Positions 1 to 12,365 of a stretch of DNA of 64,000 nt are shown in pieces; position 1 is the stretch's first letter; every line of letters starts with the position of its first letter. A program made the position numbers and the translations under genes. Source of the DNA: Scilla litardierei (taxonomy: Eukaryota > Streptophyta > Magnoliopsida > Asparagales > Asparagaceae); assembly GCA_030789695.1 (NCBI GenBank), contig CM061130.1:10345860-10409859 (forward strand), given 5' to 3'. The notes beneath the pieces were generated by a model. That model worked only from the letters and a program-made list of their open reading frames with translations, had not been told where the DNA came from and made no database searches.

Positions 1-1473
1 CGTTCTACCACTCCGTCTTCCATGACCGTAGAGTCTCCACCCAACCCTCCTCAACCCAAATGCCGCGCCAAAACCACTCGTCCATCCTCTTCTTCGCCTC
101 CTCTCAAGAAGAAGAAGACGGCTCCCTCTAGGCCTACAGCCTGATCATCTTCCAAGCCCCGGACCAAGCCTTTGACCTAGGGCACCTTTCGTGCTCCCAC
201 TCCCCCCGTAGCCTCCTCTGACTCCAACACTGACTATATTCCGGAGACTGAGCCTATCGAGAAGGCTCCTACTCCTCCTCCTCGCACTTCCTCTCGTCAG
301 TCAAAGGGGAAGGCTCCCATTCCTTCGGGTGGGGTGGATATATCCTTATGTCGCGATGACCCGTTGTGTCTTGCGGCATTCAACCGTATCAAGCACTGTC
401 CGTTGATTCTTGAGCATTTCGTTCAGTTCTCTGACTTTCCTCAGCTCGCAGATCTCCTCTCTTATAGCGGCCTCCTAGATTATCTTCGCCATGATCCCAA
501 GGCGAATCCTTATCCCTATCCTAGACTCGTCAAATTATTCTATGCCAATCGAGTTTGGGGTGAGTATGATGACACCCACTGCATTGAGACCACTGTCTTG
601 GAGACACCCATTGTCCTCACGGCAGAGATCTTAGGGCAGTTCCTTGGTGTCTCCTCCTCTGGCCTGCTCCCCTCAGATATCTCCGTGGATAGCATCCACG
701 ATCTTGACCAATCCATTCTTACCGAGATGTTCCATGTCATTCCTCCCGCCATGATTGGCGTTCCATCGAAATCATTCAAGCCTAATGCATGGGTCCTGAA
801 CTTAATTCTGAAGTCGTGTCTTCTCCCGAAATACGGCTCCTCCAGCTTGCCCTCACAGCCATTCCTGAAGCTTATTTACGCTCTTTTTTCTGGGAGCGAG
901 ATAAATTGGGCCCGTATCATCTTGGACAAGATGGATTCCTTTGAGTGTATCAGGAAGTCCACCAAGTCAGCTCATATTCCATATCCTTGCTTGTTGACTC
1001 TTGTCTTCCGTCACTTTGGCGTTCCTCTCCCTCCTGATGATCAGAGTCCGTTGGGTCCTCCCCTGAACGCGACTGCCATCAAGAAGTCTCTTGCAGCCCT
1101 GCGTCACGTTCAGATGACTACCCCTTCAGCTCCTCCTCCGCCTTCTCGCCCTGACTCTTAAGCTTCCCTGAGCCGTCAGGAGGCTCGTATTGCTCGATGT
1201 GAGGAGATGCTTGCTCGCATCTGTGATCATTTAGGCATTAAGGTTCCTCCTACACTTTCTGACGAGGAGGCCACCGATGTTGCTGAGGATGAGGAGCTTA
1301 CTGCTTCTCCTGTTGGTGCCCCCGAGGGTACTTCTGTTAGCACTTCTTCTGCTCGTGCTCCCGAGAGCACTCCTGCTGCCACCCTTCCTTCGGTGGACAC
1401 TCCTGTCGTTCCAGAGACCACCACTTCATCTGCACAGCCTGCTACTGGTGCTGATCCTATCTCCGCCTCCTGA
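1..1473 (+). pseudogene. Sirevirus extra 3' ORF ('env-like'), broken
   Basis: One reading frame runs from the window edge to a TGA at 1471-1473 and is interrupted by in-frame stops at 142-144, 178-180 and 1159-1161. It lies where Sireviruses carry an additional ORF, between pol and the 3' LTR. The translated order is a Ser/Pro/Lys-rich N-terminus, a globular block at about 334-1090 (including the string LVKLFYANRVWG and a later EILGQFLG) and a Ser/Thr/Pro/Ala-rich tail. The block resembles the 'putative plant transposon protein' type of domain. I see no signal peptide or membrane segment, so an envelope role is not supported by the sequence. Its start lies outside the window. Family-level assignment is inference; the stops are seen directly. 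Confidence 0.7.
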
Positions 1474-2395
1474 GCCTTCGTTGGAGGACTCTCCACTGAT
1501 CATTTGGATGATTTATTTAGTTGTGAGAGAGTGGGGTTAGGACACATGGGTGGATATATTTTTGTATGTTTTATGATACATTTTGATGTATGTATGTTTT
1601 GTGATACACTTCGATGTATGTTGTGACATGTGTTGTATGATGTGCACCGACCTGTTGATGGTTTATATTTTTTGTTGGCTGGATGTATAATTTTTTTGTT
1701 GTATCCATATATATTTATTTATTTACATCATGTTGCCATTCGTTTCTGTGTGCACATTGTATTTATGTCTCTGATGTTTACTTCGTCGCTCGACGACTAT
1801 ATTGATTAAATAGATTTGTTTGTATGAAAACATATAATGGTTTTCCATGCACTAAATTAGCTAAAAATGTTGATATTGGAGAGTATGTTCCTTTACTCAA
1901 TACGTGAATTTGATTTTGAGTTTTGATGATTTCATTTTTCGCTTTTCGACTATGGTCCTGTTGGCACGCTTTGATATTCTTCGATATTTTTCCTTGGTGT
2001 CATTTGGACCGTTGTCGTATTCTTTAACTCTCGTGTTTAGATTTTTGTTTATCCATGGTTGTTGTCGTTGATCTCATCCCACGCTTTTTGCTAATGCCAA
2101 AGGGGGAGAGAATTCATATAATGACAATGTGCTAAATGATAATTTAAAGCAATTTACTGTGAATCTAATTTGATATGTTAGATTCAGGGGGAGTGAAGAT
2201 ATAAAAATGGATTCTGATCCTATATTTCAATAATTGGATCATGTTTTATACTTTTCTCGTCTGCTTGATGCTTATGTTTATTATTTAATACAGAACTAAC
2301 GAGTCATCAATGCAGGGGGAGTAAGTAAATTTCATTTGAATCATTATTATTGATTAATATTTATGTTGGTTTGTCATCACCAAAAAGGGGGAGAA
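1474..2395 (+). other. Sirevirus 3' non-coding region with several polypurine tracts
   Basis: No gene is visible. Four purine tracts of the form (A)GGGGGAG occur at about 2098-2110, 2186-2193, 2313-2321 and 2382-2394; the last directly precedes the LTR. Repeated polypurine tracts upstream of the 3' LTR are a known hallmark of Sireviruses. The proximal tract should prime plus-strand DNA synthesis. Confidence 0.8.
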
Positions 2396-2799
2396 TGTTG
2401 AGTATTGTTTCCCCCGATTTGGTTTTGATGATGAACAAACATAAATATCGTGCACTAATTCTCTTTGAGCGCAGTTATGGAGATCGTCGCCAAATTATTT
2501 CGTACATCTCAAGCGACACCCCAAGAATTCTTAAAGCGCGTGATCATGTGCATGAAGCTTCGTTGAAGCTCAAGGAGTTATTAATGAAGTCAAGGGATTC
2601 GGATTGAAGCTTTAAAGACGGTTCGTCATGTTTATTTCATTGTCTTTTAGCTTCATCGTATAGAATGTTAAGCCTTGAGTAGGACTTACTTAACAATCTT
2701 CTTAATGCTCATATCTTAGATCTAGGATTGCCTTAGAAGCCATTAGAATCTTTCCCGAAGCTTATCGCTTCATTTCACGGCTTCTTATGCATCTTAGTT

Positions 2800-3222
2800 G
2801 GTTCAAGAAGAACCAACCAACTAGATGACAATCTAGTCGGTTGGAAATCCTTCTTGAACCGAATAGTTCTCTAGTTTAACTCAGCCTAGCTACTGTTGAC
2901 AAATTAGTCGGTCAAATAAGAATCACCAACAGACTAGTTGTCAAACTAGTCGGTTGGCAATCCTTCTTAGACCGACTAGTTTTCCTTGTGAAGTTCAGCT
3001 CATTTACTGTTGATCAATTAGTCAGTCCAAGAAGGTTCACCGACCGACTAGTTGTCAAACTAGTCGGTCAACTAGTCGGTTGGTGTTTCTTCTTAGACCG
3101 ACTAGTTCTCTCTCATTATTTCACTATCTTCCCTGTCAACCTTCTAGTCGGTCCAAGAAGGTTCACCGACCGACTAGTTACAAAACTAATCGGACAGTGA
3201 TCCTTCTTAGACCGATTAAGCA
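2800..3222 (+). repeat. Tandem/inverted ACCGACTAGT array in the LTR promoter region
   Basis: About four units of roughly 100-125 bp are visible, with later unit starts near 2893, 3007 and 3131. Each carries ACTAGTCGGT on one strand and ACCGACTAGT on the other. At 3043-3068 the two form a perfect 10-bp inverted repeat around a 6-base spacer. The block ends about 65 bp upstream of the TATA box, the position expected of U3 enhancer repeats. It holds about a dozen ACCGAC/GTCGGT cores. Confidence 0.8.
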
Positions 3223-3286
3223 GCTTCAGAAATAGATCCGTTGGGCATTTAATGCCACGATTTTTGCTCTTCTCTTCTCTCTATCC

Positions 3287-3294
3287 TATATATA
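3287..3294 (+). promoter_or_regulatory. TATA box of the Sirevirus LTR
   Basis: TATATATA sits just downstream of the tandem enhancer-like array and upstream of a pyrimidine/CA-rich leader. Transcription would be expected to begin about 30 bases further on. The assignment rests on motif and position only. Confidence 0.55.
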
Positions 3295-4022
3295 CTTGAT
3301 GAGCTTCATGCTTGCATTCAAGGCTGCCATTATTGTGATTTAGAGAATCAAAGAGAAAGCATTAAACTCTCATTTCTAAGCTTCCTCATTATTCACAAGA
3401 ATCTCTCCCTCACTCTTTGAGCCCTAATTCCTCAAGAGAGATTCTCATTCATTGTGAGCTACTCCAGCTAAGAACTTGAATCCAAGTCACCAACTTCACC
3501 CTAGCCATCTATTGCTGTTCATCTTGGTGGAGCTAGGGTTTGGTGTCATCTTCTTCCTTAAAATCCTTCTTGCCCTAAAATCAGTAAGTTTTACTCAAGG
3601 CATATGTTTTTGTGGTAAGTGTTTCATTATTACATTTCAATTGATATTTCATTTTATCTCTCGGTTGTGAGAGAAGATTGTGATCCCGGTTTGTGGGAGT
3701 CACATTTCGATTTGTGTATGATTTGATCTTGCAGTAGTTTTCTACAAGAATTTCATAGTGCAAATTTGAGTTAGAGGATTCTAACTCATGTAGTCGGAGG
3801 GGATCCGGGTGTTTGGGACGTAGGATCACCGGGAACAAGTCGGGGAGACTTGGGTGGATCCGAACCCGTTATATCGCTTGTTGCGTTGGACTTTTATTGT
3901 TGTCAAATTTCATTCCGCATTATTGGTTGTGTTTGCACAATAATTAGGAATTATACTCTTGATTATTTTAAAGTACTATTCACCCCCTCTAGTACTTGTG
4001 CAGTAGCTACCAGGACATTACA

Positions 4023-4438
4023 CTATGGACATGCACGTCACGCCCACCACATGCTTGTGAAAATGCCTGAATGAAGGCAAATGCTAGAAATGCGAGAAAT
4101 GCTCCATCATATGAATATGAAATGAAATTTGATATGAACTTGTAATGTTGGGAGCATGTTATGCATGGTTCCATATGTGATGTGATGATGATTTGATATG
4201 AATATGACGGAGGGCATGACAACGGAGTGCATGACCCACGTTGGTATGAATGTGGTATGTGACGCCATGCAACATGACTCCTTCATTACTAAAGTGATAG
4301 AAATGATATTATAGAAGGTCTCAGTCCTCTCTAATGAGGGTGAGTTAGCAAAACCTGGGTTTATGTGGGATTTGAGTAAGGTGTGGATATGAGGCCTGGA
4401 CTGTGAAGTTGGGAGATGATTATGTGATGTGTGGACTT
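4023..4438 (+). repeat. LARD-A 5' LTR, middle segment
   Basis: This stretch matches 32673-32864 followed by 44663-44882, the equivalent part of the 3' LTR, with only a few differences per 200 bases. It is flanked by the two Sirevirus insertions. It contains the family's conserved phrase GAGGGTGAGTTAGCAAAACC. The beginning of this LTR lies outside the window beyond the first Sirevirus. Confidence 0.85.
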
Positions 4439-5994
4439 TGTTGACCTAGTTAGTATACTAACTAGGTCGTACGATATAATTTTGATGATGATAAACAAGT
4501 CGTGTGACTAACGTCGTGATTTCAGGGATCAAAATGCAAAATAAACTTCGTTTGCAAAAGAGAGCGTGTATGTGGACATTGGTGCAAAAAGGGAAATTCA
4601 AATGAAGATTTGATTGGATACCCAAGGGATTTTCTACTTGAATTCGAACTCCATGTTCTTATCCAAAACACAACGCACTTGGTCTCCTATTCAATCTCCT
4701 TTTCAAAAACTTCATCCCATTATCACGCACCGTATGATCTCAACTGCAAATCTTTTGAATTGCATATCTTGAAGCTTATTTTATCATTAATGATTTAGTG
4801 TGCCTCCTGGAGAAACACAAAAACGCATGGAGATCTTATAGATATTAAGTGGGTTCATTTTCCTGTGAAGTGCTTGGGCTTTTAAAAAATTTTTGTAGTG
4901 CTTTCAATTAAACACAACAACAAGTGGAATGCACAGATTTTTTAAAAAGTGTCAACATGATCTTAATTACAATTTCCTTATCATGCTTTTTTGTTTGGCT
5001 CTCATCCAATCATGGAGGTTACGCTCTCTTCCAACAATAAAAACTAAATCATGTCAAAAACCTTGGCATAAATTTTTTCCTAGCAATAATTTTGTGCGCC
5101 ATCTAAAACGAAACGAAAACACCAAGATTTTTTGTCTCTCGGCCTGGTATTTTTTTTCTTTGGGCGACTGTACAAGTCACGCACCTGAGATCGTTTTAGC
5201 ATATTTTTGCGGCGGCTTACAATCATTTTCGGGCTTGCAATCATTTCGGCCACAATTTCCTCTTGGCAAATGTGATTTCGAAGAAGACAGATGCCGAAAA
5301 AAATCTGAATCAGTTTGCAGAACATCATCACAAGAGGTGCTTACGGCAAGAGGTTCTTCAAGCAAGTTCAAGCTTTCAACGTCTACAAATCTGTCTTGAT
5401 CACGCATCCGACTTCGTACGCTCATATCTCCTGATCCAGACGTCGGATTGATAAGCCGTTTGCGCCCACGCGACCACATCTTCATCCTCTTCGCAACGGT
5501 GATAGTCTCCTTTGCTCAGTTTACAGAATCATACACAGTTCAGGCGTTCTTCTACAGATCAGCCACTGCAGAATTCAGATTCGCGCAGTCATCTTCCGAA
5601 GACCATATCTTCCAATCCAGACATCAGATCAGCGAACCGTTTGAGCCCACGCGATCACGATCTCACAAACTTTATCACGGTTATATCTCTATGATTTTTC
5701 ACCGTATTATTAAAGCTATTTGAATCTGTTTTAGTTGTGAGATTGTATTGTGAATAGCTTTACTCTGAAGCTATCTCTGCGCTTTAACTCTTGAACTATA
5801 TCTATGTATGGTGAGATCACTACCCGTAAGTGTGATAAATTTTTATTGAGTGAAATCATCATAGGTTTTGGGGTCGGAGTTTTGGCGGGGAGCCACTCCA
5901 TTAAAAAATATCTGTGCCTGATTATCTCGGTGATTGTGATTTATTTTTAATTTGTGCCACACACCCTATTCACCCCCCTCTAGGGAGTTTTTCA
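4439..5994 (+). repeat. 5' LTR of the Sirevirus
   Basis: It runs from TGTTGACCTAG to TTTTTCA and pairs with 12366-13939. Six bases inside the start lies a perfect 22-bp palindrome (4445-4466) with half-site CCTAGTTAGTA. A run of six C precedes CTCTAGGGAG near the end. In a stretch of about 300 bases around 5171-5480 I count roughly 18 differences from the 3' copy. Confidence 0.92.
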
Positions 5995-5996
5995 AT

Positions 5997-6010
5997 TGAT
6001 ATCAGAGCGG
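5997..6010 (+). promoter_or_regulatory. Primer binding site, initiator-Met tRNA type
   Basis: TGATATCAGAGCGG starts two bases after the LTR. The copia consensus complementary to tRNA-iMet is TGGTATCAGAGC, so there is one mismatch at the third base. It primes minus-strand synthesis. Confidence 0.85.
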
Positions 6011-6050
6011 GATTCCTTTTAGACTCAAAGTCTAGTGGAATTTCGATCCT

Positions 6051-7856
6051 ATGGCACAAATTCCGTACACATACTCATATGACACACACAATCAAAGAGA
6101 AGGTCAGTCGTATCTCAGATCTCCTCTATTTGATGGTACGGACTATAGTTACTGGAAACAACGTATGTCCATACACATCAAAGGTATCGATATGGCATTA
6201 TGGAAAATAATCAGTGAAGGATTTACACTATTTGATAAACCCACTCCTGAGCAGCAAAAAGAAAATGATCGGTTAGAAAATCTGAACTTTAAGGCCATGA
6301 GCATCTTGTATTGTGGTCTTAGTAAAACTGAATTTAACCGCATTAGTTCTTGTTCTACTGCTAAGGATATTTGGACGAGACTTGAAGTAACTCATGAGGG
6401 AACTAGTGAAGTTAAGAAAACTCGTATTAGATTGTTATTGCAAAAATATGAAAATTTTGCTATGATGCCTAATGAGTCTATTGACGCTATGTTTTCTCGT
6501 TTTGCATATATCGTCAATCCATTGAAATCCTTAGGGAAGGACATCCCAGAGGAAGATCTGGTTGAAAAGATTTTATACTCTTTATCTGGCGATTGGATTC
6601 AAAAGAGGACGGCGATCGAAGAAGCACATGACTTGGCAGATATCAATTTCGAGAAGCTAATGGGAAAATTAATGGCTTATGAGGTTCAATTGAAGATGGC
6701 CAATGACAGCACACCAAAGATGGAAGAGAAATCTAAGAAGGAGGAAACAAACGAAAAGAATTTAGCCTTTCAAGTTCCAAAATGCTCAAGGAGGATATGA
6801 ATGAATCGGACGATGAAAGCATGGCTCTTGTTACAAGGAAATTTGTGAAATTCATGAAAAACAACAAAAGAAGGACCGGAAGCATTTGGGGAACCAAGAA
6901 AAATGAAGGAAATGATGGAGAAAGTTCTGCACCTCAGTGTTTCAGATGCAACAAGAGAGGACACATGAAAGCAGAATGTCCACTTCTGAAAGGAAAAGGA
7001 AAGGAAAAGACTGGTGATGGAGAAAAGATGACATCAAAGCGAGGAATGGTGGCTACATGGGGAGAAAGTGACGCAGCGGATCTCTCCTCAAATGATGACT
7101 GGAACGACAACACTGGAACTTGCTTTATGGCTAGAAACGAAAAGGTAAAAATTAGCTCTCTTGTTCAAAGCTTTAATGATGAAATGAATATTAGCGATGA
7201 TATGTTTTCTAGCATGGAGGAAGCTTATGAATTTCTTGTAGAACTTCTTCAAGAAATGGGTCCTAAATTCCTTAAACTAAAAAGGGTTCGTGATTCATTA
7301 AAAGAGGAACTAGGGAGCATGACAAGAGAGAGAGAGATGAGTTATTTGTTAAGTGGAAAGAACAAAAGGAAATAATATACAATTTTGATGAAACCCAATT
7401 AGAAACAAAAACCTTAAAGCTAGAAAATGCTAACAAAAAATTGGCTACGTTAGAGCTTAACAACGTTAATTTAGCCAAAGAATTAAAGGAGAAAATTAGC
7501 ATTCTTGGCTCTAAAGATTCTGAAATAAAATTGTTGAACCTAAAAATGGATATCTATGAATAAAATTGGAAGAGCTTGAAATAGAAAAATCTAATTTAAT
7601 AAAAAGAAAACACATAGCCATCGATTTAGAAACTAGCGAAAAAGAAAAAAGATACGAGATTAAGATTAGTGAACTTGAGAATGAAAATCAAAATCTTAGC
7701 TTGACATTAAAGAAATTCACAAATAGCCAAGAAAGCTTTAATAAGATGATAAATGGGCTTAATGAACAATCTAGTAAACATGGTCTTGGCTTTCAGAAAA
7801 AACAACCTAAGAAAAAAACTAGGAAGATCATTGAAAAGAATTTTGCAAAGACATGA
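6051..7856 (+). pseudogene. gag: Sirevirus gag, frameshifted
   Basis: This encodes the capsid/nucleocapsid precursor. The first frame (6051-6800, ATG at 6051) carries the copia gag domain, with YWKQRMSIHIKGID near residue 35. A frameshift at about 6780-6800 leads to a second frame (6782-7375) with the zinc knuckle CFRCNKRGHMKAEC near 6940. A further shift at about 7330-7375 leads into a Lys/Glu-rich coiled-coil-like C-terminus ending near 7856. A second knuckle begins CFYCNKNGH at about 7918 but meets a TGA before its last cysteine. Two knuckles and a long coiled coil fit Sirevirus gag. At least two frameshifts and several stops make it non-functional. Confidence 0.88.
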
Positions 7857-8063
7857 GCTTTCAACAATGCATGCACAAAAATCATATGTCATCTACTCAT
7901 AAGCTCTTCAATGTTACATGTTTTTATTGCAACAAAAATGGGCATGTTATGTATGATTGATTGGCCAGATATTATCCTGCATATTTTATATGGGTTCCAA
8001 AGCATCGCACTAACAATTGTGGATCCAAAATTTGGTTACCAAAGGGTGAATCTTCTTTTGTAG

Positions 8064-11000
8064 GTGCATCTTCAAGTGGAAAATGACAGCATTTGGTACC
8101 TTGATAGCGGTTGCTCGAATCACATGACGGGCAACGAATCCCTCTTCACAATGCTATCAAGAAAAGATGGAGGGACGGTTATTCTTGGAGATGGAAAGAA
8201 GTGCAAAATCTTGGGTAAAGGTAACATTGGTAAGCATCCTCTTGTGGTCATTGAAAATGTTAATCTTGTTGATGGTTTAGCACATAATTTGTTAAGTGTG
8301 AGTCAGCTATGCTCTATAGGCCTTAAGGTTCATTTCGAAAATGACAAAGTATATATTTTGAAAGGTGATGATATTCTTTTCAAGGGTACATCTTACAATA
8401 ACATCTATACTATCAAACATAGTGATTCAAATAATCTAAAATGTTTAGTTGCATCACATGAGACTGGTTGGCTTTGGCATCGAAGATTAGGCCATGCTGG
8501 CATGGACCTAATCTCAAAGCTTGCTCGAAAGAAACTGGTGAGAGGTTTGCCTTAAATTAGCTTTGATCGGAATAAGCTTTGCGATGCATGTCAACTAGGT
8601 AAACAACATAAAAGTAGTTTCAATCCTAAAAACGGTGTAACTACTTCTAAGGTATTGCAACTAATACATTTGGATTTATTTGGACCCATGAAGGTTGCTA
8701 GTTTAGGTGGTATGCATTATTGCTTTGTTATTGTCGATGACTTTTTATGTTTCACCTAGGTTTATTTTTTTACACACAAACATGAAACTTTTGATGTTTT
8801 TAAAATGTTTTGTAAAAAGGTAGAAAATGAAAAAGGTTTTTCAATTGTCAAAGTTAGGAGTGATCATGGAGGAGAATTTGTTAATACTAGCTTTGATGAT
8901 TTTTGCATTTTAAAAGGTTATTCATATAATTTTTCCGCCCCGAGGACACCACAACAAAATGGGGTTGTTGAGAGGAAAAACCGTACTTTGCAAGAAATGG
9001 CTAGGACCATGATACATGATTACAAATTGCCTTTATATTTTTGGGCTGAAGCTATACATACTTCTTGCTATATTTTAAATCGTGTGTCCATTAGACCCAT
9101 TTTGAAGAAAACACCTTATGAGCTTTATAGAGAGTTGACTCCCAACTTATCACATTTAAAACCATTTGGATGCAAGTGCTTTATTTTGAAAGTAGGTGAA
9201 AATCTGGATAAATTTGATGCTAAATCCAATGAGGGTATTTTTGTTGGATACTCGCCACATAGTAAATCTTATCGAGTATTTAACAAAAGAACTCTTACTA
9301 TTCAAGAAACTGTGCGTGTGAAATTTGACGAGAAAAGTGCTATTAATGAATCTTCTAGTGCTGCAGAATCTACAGATATTGCAGGTGGCTTGGATGGACT
9401 GGAGATAAACACTAGCAATTCCAATGAGCAAGAGAACAACAATGATGGTGTACCAAAAGAAGCAGAAGCTACTACGTCATCACAAGATCTCGCTAAGGAT
9501 TGGCGCTTTAAGAAGGATCATCCAGAGAATCAAATCCTTGGAGACACGACGGAAGGTATACGTACTAGAAGTAGCTTTAATTTGATGGTTAACTTTGCAT
9601 TTATATCCATTTTAGAGCCTAAAAATGTTGATAGTGCTTTAGAAGATTCCTATTGGATTATGGCAATGCAGGAGGAATTGTCACAATTTGATAGGAATCA
9701 AGTTTGGGAACTTGTTCCTAAACCAAAAAATCGAACAATTATAGGCACTAAATGGGTATTTAGAAACAAACTTGACGAAATGGGAAATGTTATGCGTAAT
9801 AAAGCTAGATTAGTAGCACAAGGATATAACCAAGAGGAAGGGATTGATTTTGATGAAACATTTGCTCCCGTCGCAAGATTGGAAGCCATTAGGATGCTTT
9901 TAGCATTCGCTAGTTTCATGAAATTCAAACTCTTTCAAATGGACGTCAAGAGTGCCTTCTTGAATGGAGTTTTATCTGAGGAAGTCTATGTTAAACAACC
10001 TCCTGGGTTTGAAGACTCCATCCACCTAGACTATGTTTTCAAGCTTAAACGTGCTTTATATGGGCTCAAACAAGCTCCTAGAGCTTGGTATGAGCGACTC
10101 AGTAAATTTTTGCTTGAAAATAATTTTTCCATGGGAAAGGCGGATAAAAATCTATTTGTTAAACATCAAAGTAAAGATCTACTTGTAGTACAAATATATG
10201 TTGACGATATCGTTTTTGGTGCAACTAACAATCTACTGTATGAGGAATTTGCTACATGTATGTCTAGGAAATTTGAGATGAGCCTGATGGGTGAACTTAC
10301 ATTCATGCTTGGTTTGCAAATCAAACAATGTGAGGACGTAATTTTCATCAATCAAGCAAAATATGCAAAGGAGTTAGTGAAGAAGTTTGGACTTGAAAAT
10401 GCTAAGGAATGCTCTACTCCTATGTCAACGACAGCAATGATGGATAAAGACGAAAAGGGAAAGAAAGTGGATGAACGCTTGTACCGAGGTATGATTGGTA
10501 GCCTATTATACTTGACAGCTAGTAGGCCTGATATAATGTTTAGTGTATGTTTATGTGCTAGGTTTCAATCTTGTCCAAAAGAGTCCCATCTTTCTTATGT
10601 TAAACGAATAATTCGATATGTTAAAGGGACCTTAGATTTTTGTTTATGGTATCCTTGTTCCACATCATTTGAACTTGTAGGATATTGTGATGCGAATTTT
10701 GCGGGAAGTAAGACTGATCGTAAGAGTACCACAGGCACTTGCCAACTACTAGGTATGTATCTTGTTTCATGGTTCTCCAAGAAGAAAAACTCCATAGCAT
10801 TGAGTACAACCGAAGCCCAATAAGTTTCAGCAGGTTGTTGTTGTGCTCAAATTCTATGGATGAGACAAACCCTCAGAGACTACGATCTTACCTTCCTACC
10901 TAGAACCATTTGGTGTGACAACATGAGTTCTATAAATCTATCTAAAATCCTATTCTACACTCTAGGACAAAACATATTGATATTCGTCACCACTTTCTTA

Positions 11001-11145
11001 GAGATCATGTTGATAAGAAAGATATCTCTTTAGGATATATTGATACAGAAAAACAATTAGCGGACATATTCACAAAACCCTTAAATCAAAAGCAATTTTG
11101 TTTCATTCGAAGGGAGTTGGGGATTATGTCACTAATTGAGCATTA
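8064..11145 (+). pseudogene. pol: Sirevirus pol (protease-integrase-RT-RNase H), broken
   Basis: The order is copia-type. The protease motif DSGCSNHMTG lies at about 8103. The GAG-pre-integrase segment WLWHRRLGHAGMD follows near 8470. Integrase DDE residues sit in [15 protein letters not shown] and ERKNRTL (about 8670-8985). RT has [10 protein letters not shown] and the catalytic YVDDIVFG (about 10198). RNase H has YCDANFAGS and ALSTTEAQ. In-frame stops are at 8553-8555, 8757-8759 and 10821-10823, the last inside the RNase H glutamate motif. A one-base shift near 10945 moves the last 65 or so codons, including ADIFTKPL, to another frame that ends at TAG 11143-11145. The domains are seen; loss of activity is inferred from the breaks. 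Confidence 0.93.
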
Positions 11146-12365
11146 GCACGCATATCCATACACATACACATGCTTAAAAATTGTATCCATGCTTCACACA
11201 TTGCACACTATCTTTATCTCACATGGGTTTGATCATTCTTTGTATGTGCATGCATGATCGTTATCACTATTATTGATGTCGGTTGAGAATTTAATATGAA
11301 CCTTGTTAGACATCTTAGAAACATTCAAATGTTTTTGATGATGATGCACCATATTATTGTAAAATCCCCATGCTTGATTTATTAATGAAAAAGTGAAACT
11401 TGTAAGCATACCAAATTGTACGAATCAAATAGATTGATTGAGTCTTATAAACTATGGAGACAATTGGATGTGCTTAGATTCTAAAGTTTCTGAATTTATA
11501 TTTTATCTTTACAATTTTGTGCGCTTAAATCTCTATGGAAAATTATTTAGTAGGAGTCTAGTATGTCGATGCCTTCATGCGTCACTATTCTGAGACACCA
11601 ACATTGTAAAAAAACAATGCAATGAGCATTTATAAAAAATTAAAAAAAGGAAAAATAAAAAGGGAATAGCAAAACATCCTCAAATATATTACATTTGATA
11701 CCGGCGGCTAGTAACCGGATTTCAGGGGTTTGTTGAACAATGCGTATGAAATATGGTAGATGAAGTAACCACTTAGCGCACCACAATTCGAAAGGACCCG
11801 AAATTTAACACCATGGTATCCCTTGATTGGTGTCTCCCTGCACATTACTTATTGATTATTCCATAGCAACGAAGGCTCACAAAATGTATTAGATAATCTT
11901 ATATTTTCATCTCTTAAGTTTCTAAGCACCCTTCATATTGTCAAAGTATTTCATAATACAACATATTCTTGTTAGATTTCTTACAACGATCGTATGCTTT
12001 CAATGCTTATGACATTTTTTATGCTTTAAGTTCGTGGGGGAAAAAACACTAATATGAGCATCATCATCAATTTCTTGTTTCTTCGATATGCTAAACTTGT
12101 TTCATGTCTCATTCTTAACCCCTTCAATTTATTTTTGTGATCTTTTCGATTGATGGCAAAAGGGGGAGAGTAGAAAAATGCGAAAATTAATGTACAAGGG
12201 AGGGGTGCACATGTTGAGGGGGAGCTTATCACATCTTTTCATGAGAGCACATCGATAGGGGGAGCTTTGTATGATGTTTTTAATCATGTGCACTATATGA
12301 CTTGCTCTTTAATATCATTTCTCAATTTTTCCAGACTTGTTTGCCATCATCAAAAAGGGGGAGAT
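11146..12365 (+). other. Sirevirus 3' non-coding region with repeated purine tracts
   Basis: No coding sequence is supported, and the extra ORF of the upstream Sirevirus has no counterpart here. Purine tracts GGGGGAG occur near 12162, 12216 and 12257. The final AAAAAGGGGGAGA at about 12353-12365 directly precedes the 3' LTR. Confidence 0.85.

Larger units (their letters stand above)
2396..4022 (+). repeat. 3' LTR of a Sirevirus whose body lies upstream of the window
   Basis: The LTR begins TGTTGAGTATTG right after the purine tract. It carries TTTTGATGATGAACAAAC near its start, a phrase closely matched in the second Sirevirus LTR of this window. A C-rich stretch (CACCCCCTCTAG, about 3980) marks the end region, as in other Sireviruses. 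I place the end at CA 4021-4022 because the following CTATGGACATG continues the LARD-A LTR exactly as at 32673. An earlier CA at about 4001 is a less likely end. The 5' mate and target duplication are outside the window. Confidence 0.75.

Noticed and set aside
5177..5485. Open stretches in both Sirevirus LTRs (5080-5723 and 13039-13658)
   Set aside because: They lie within LTRs, overlap on both strands, differ in frame and ends between the two LTRs and match no known domain.
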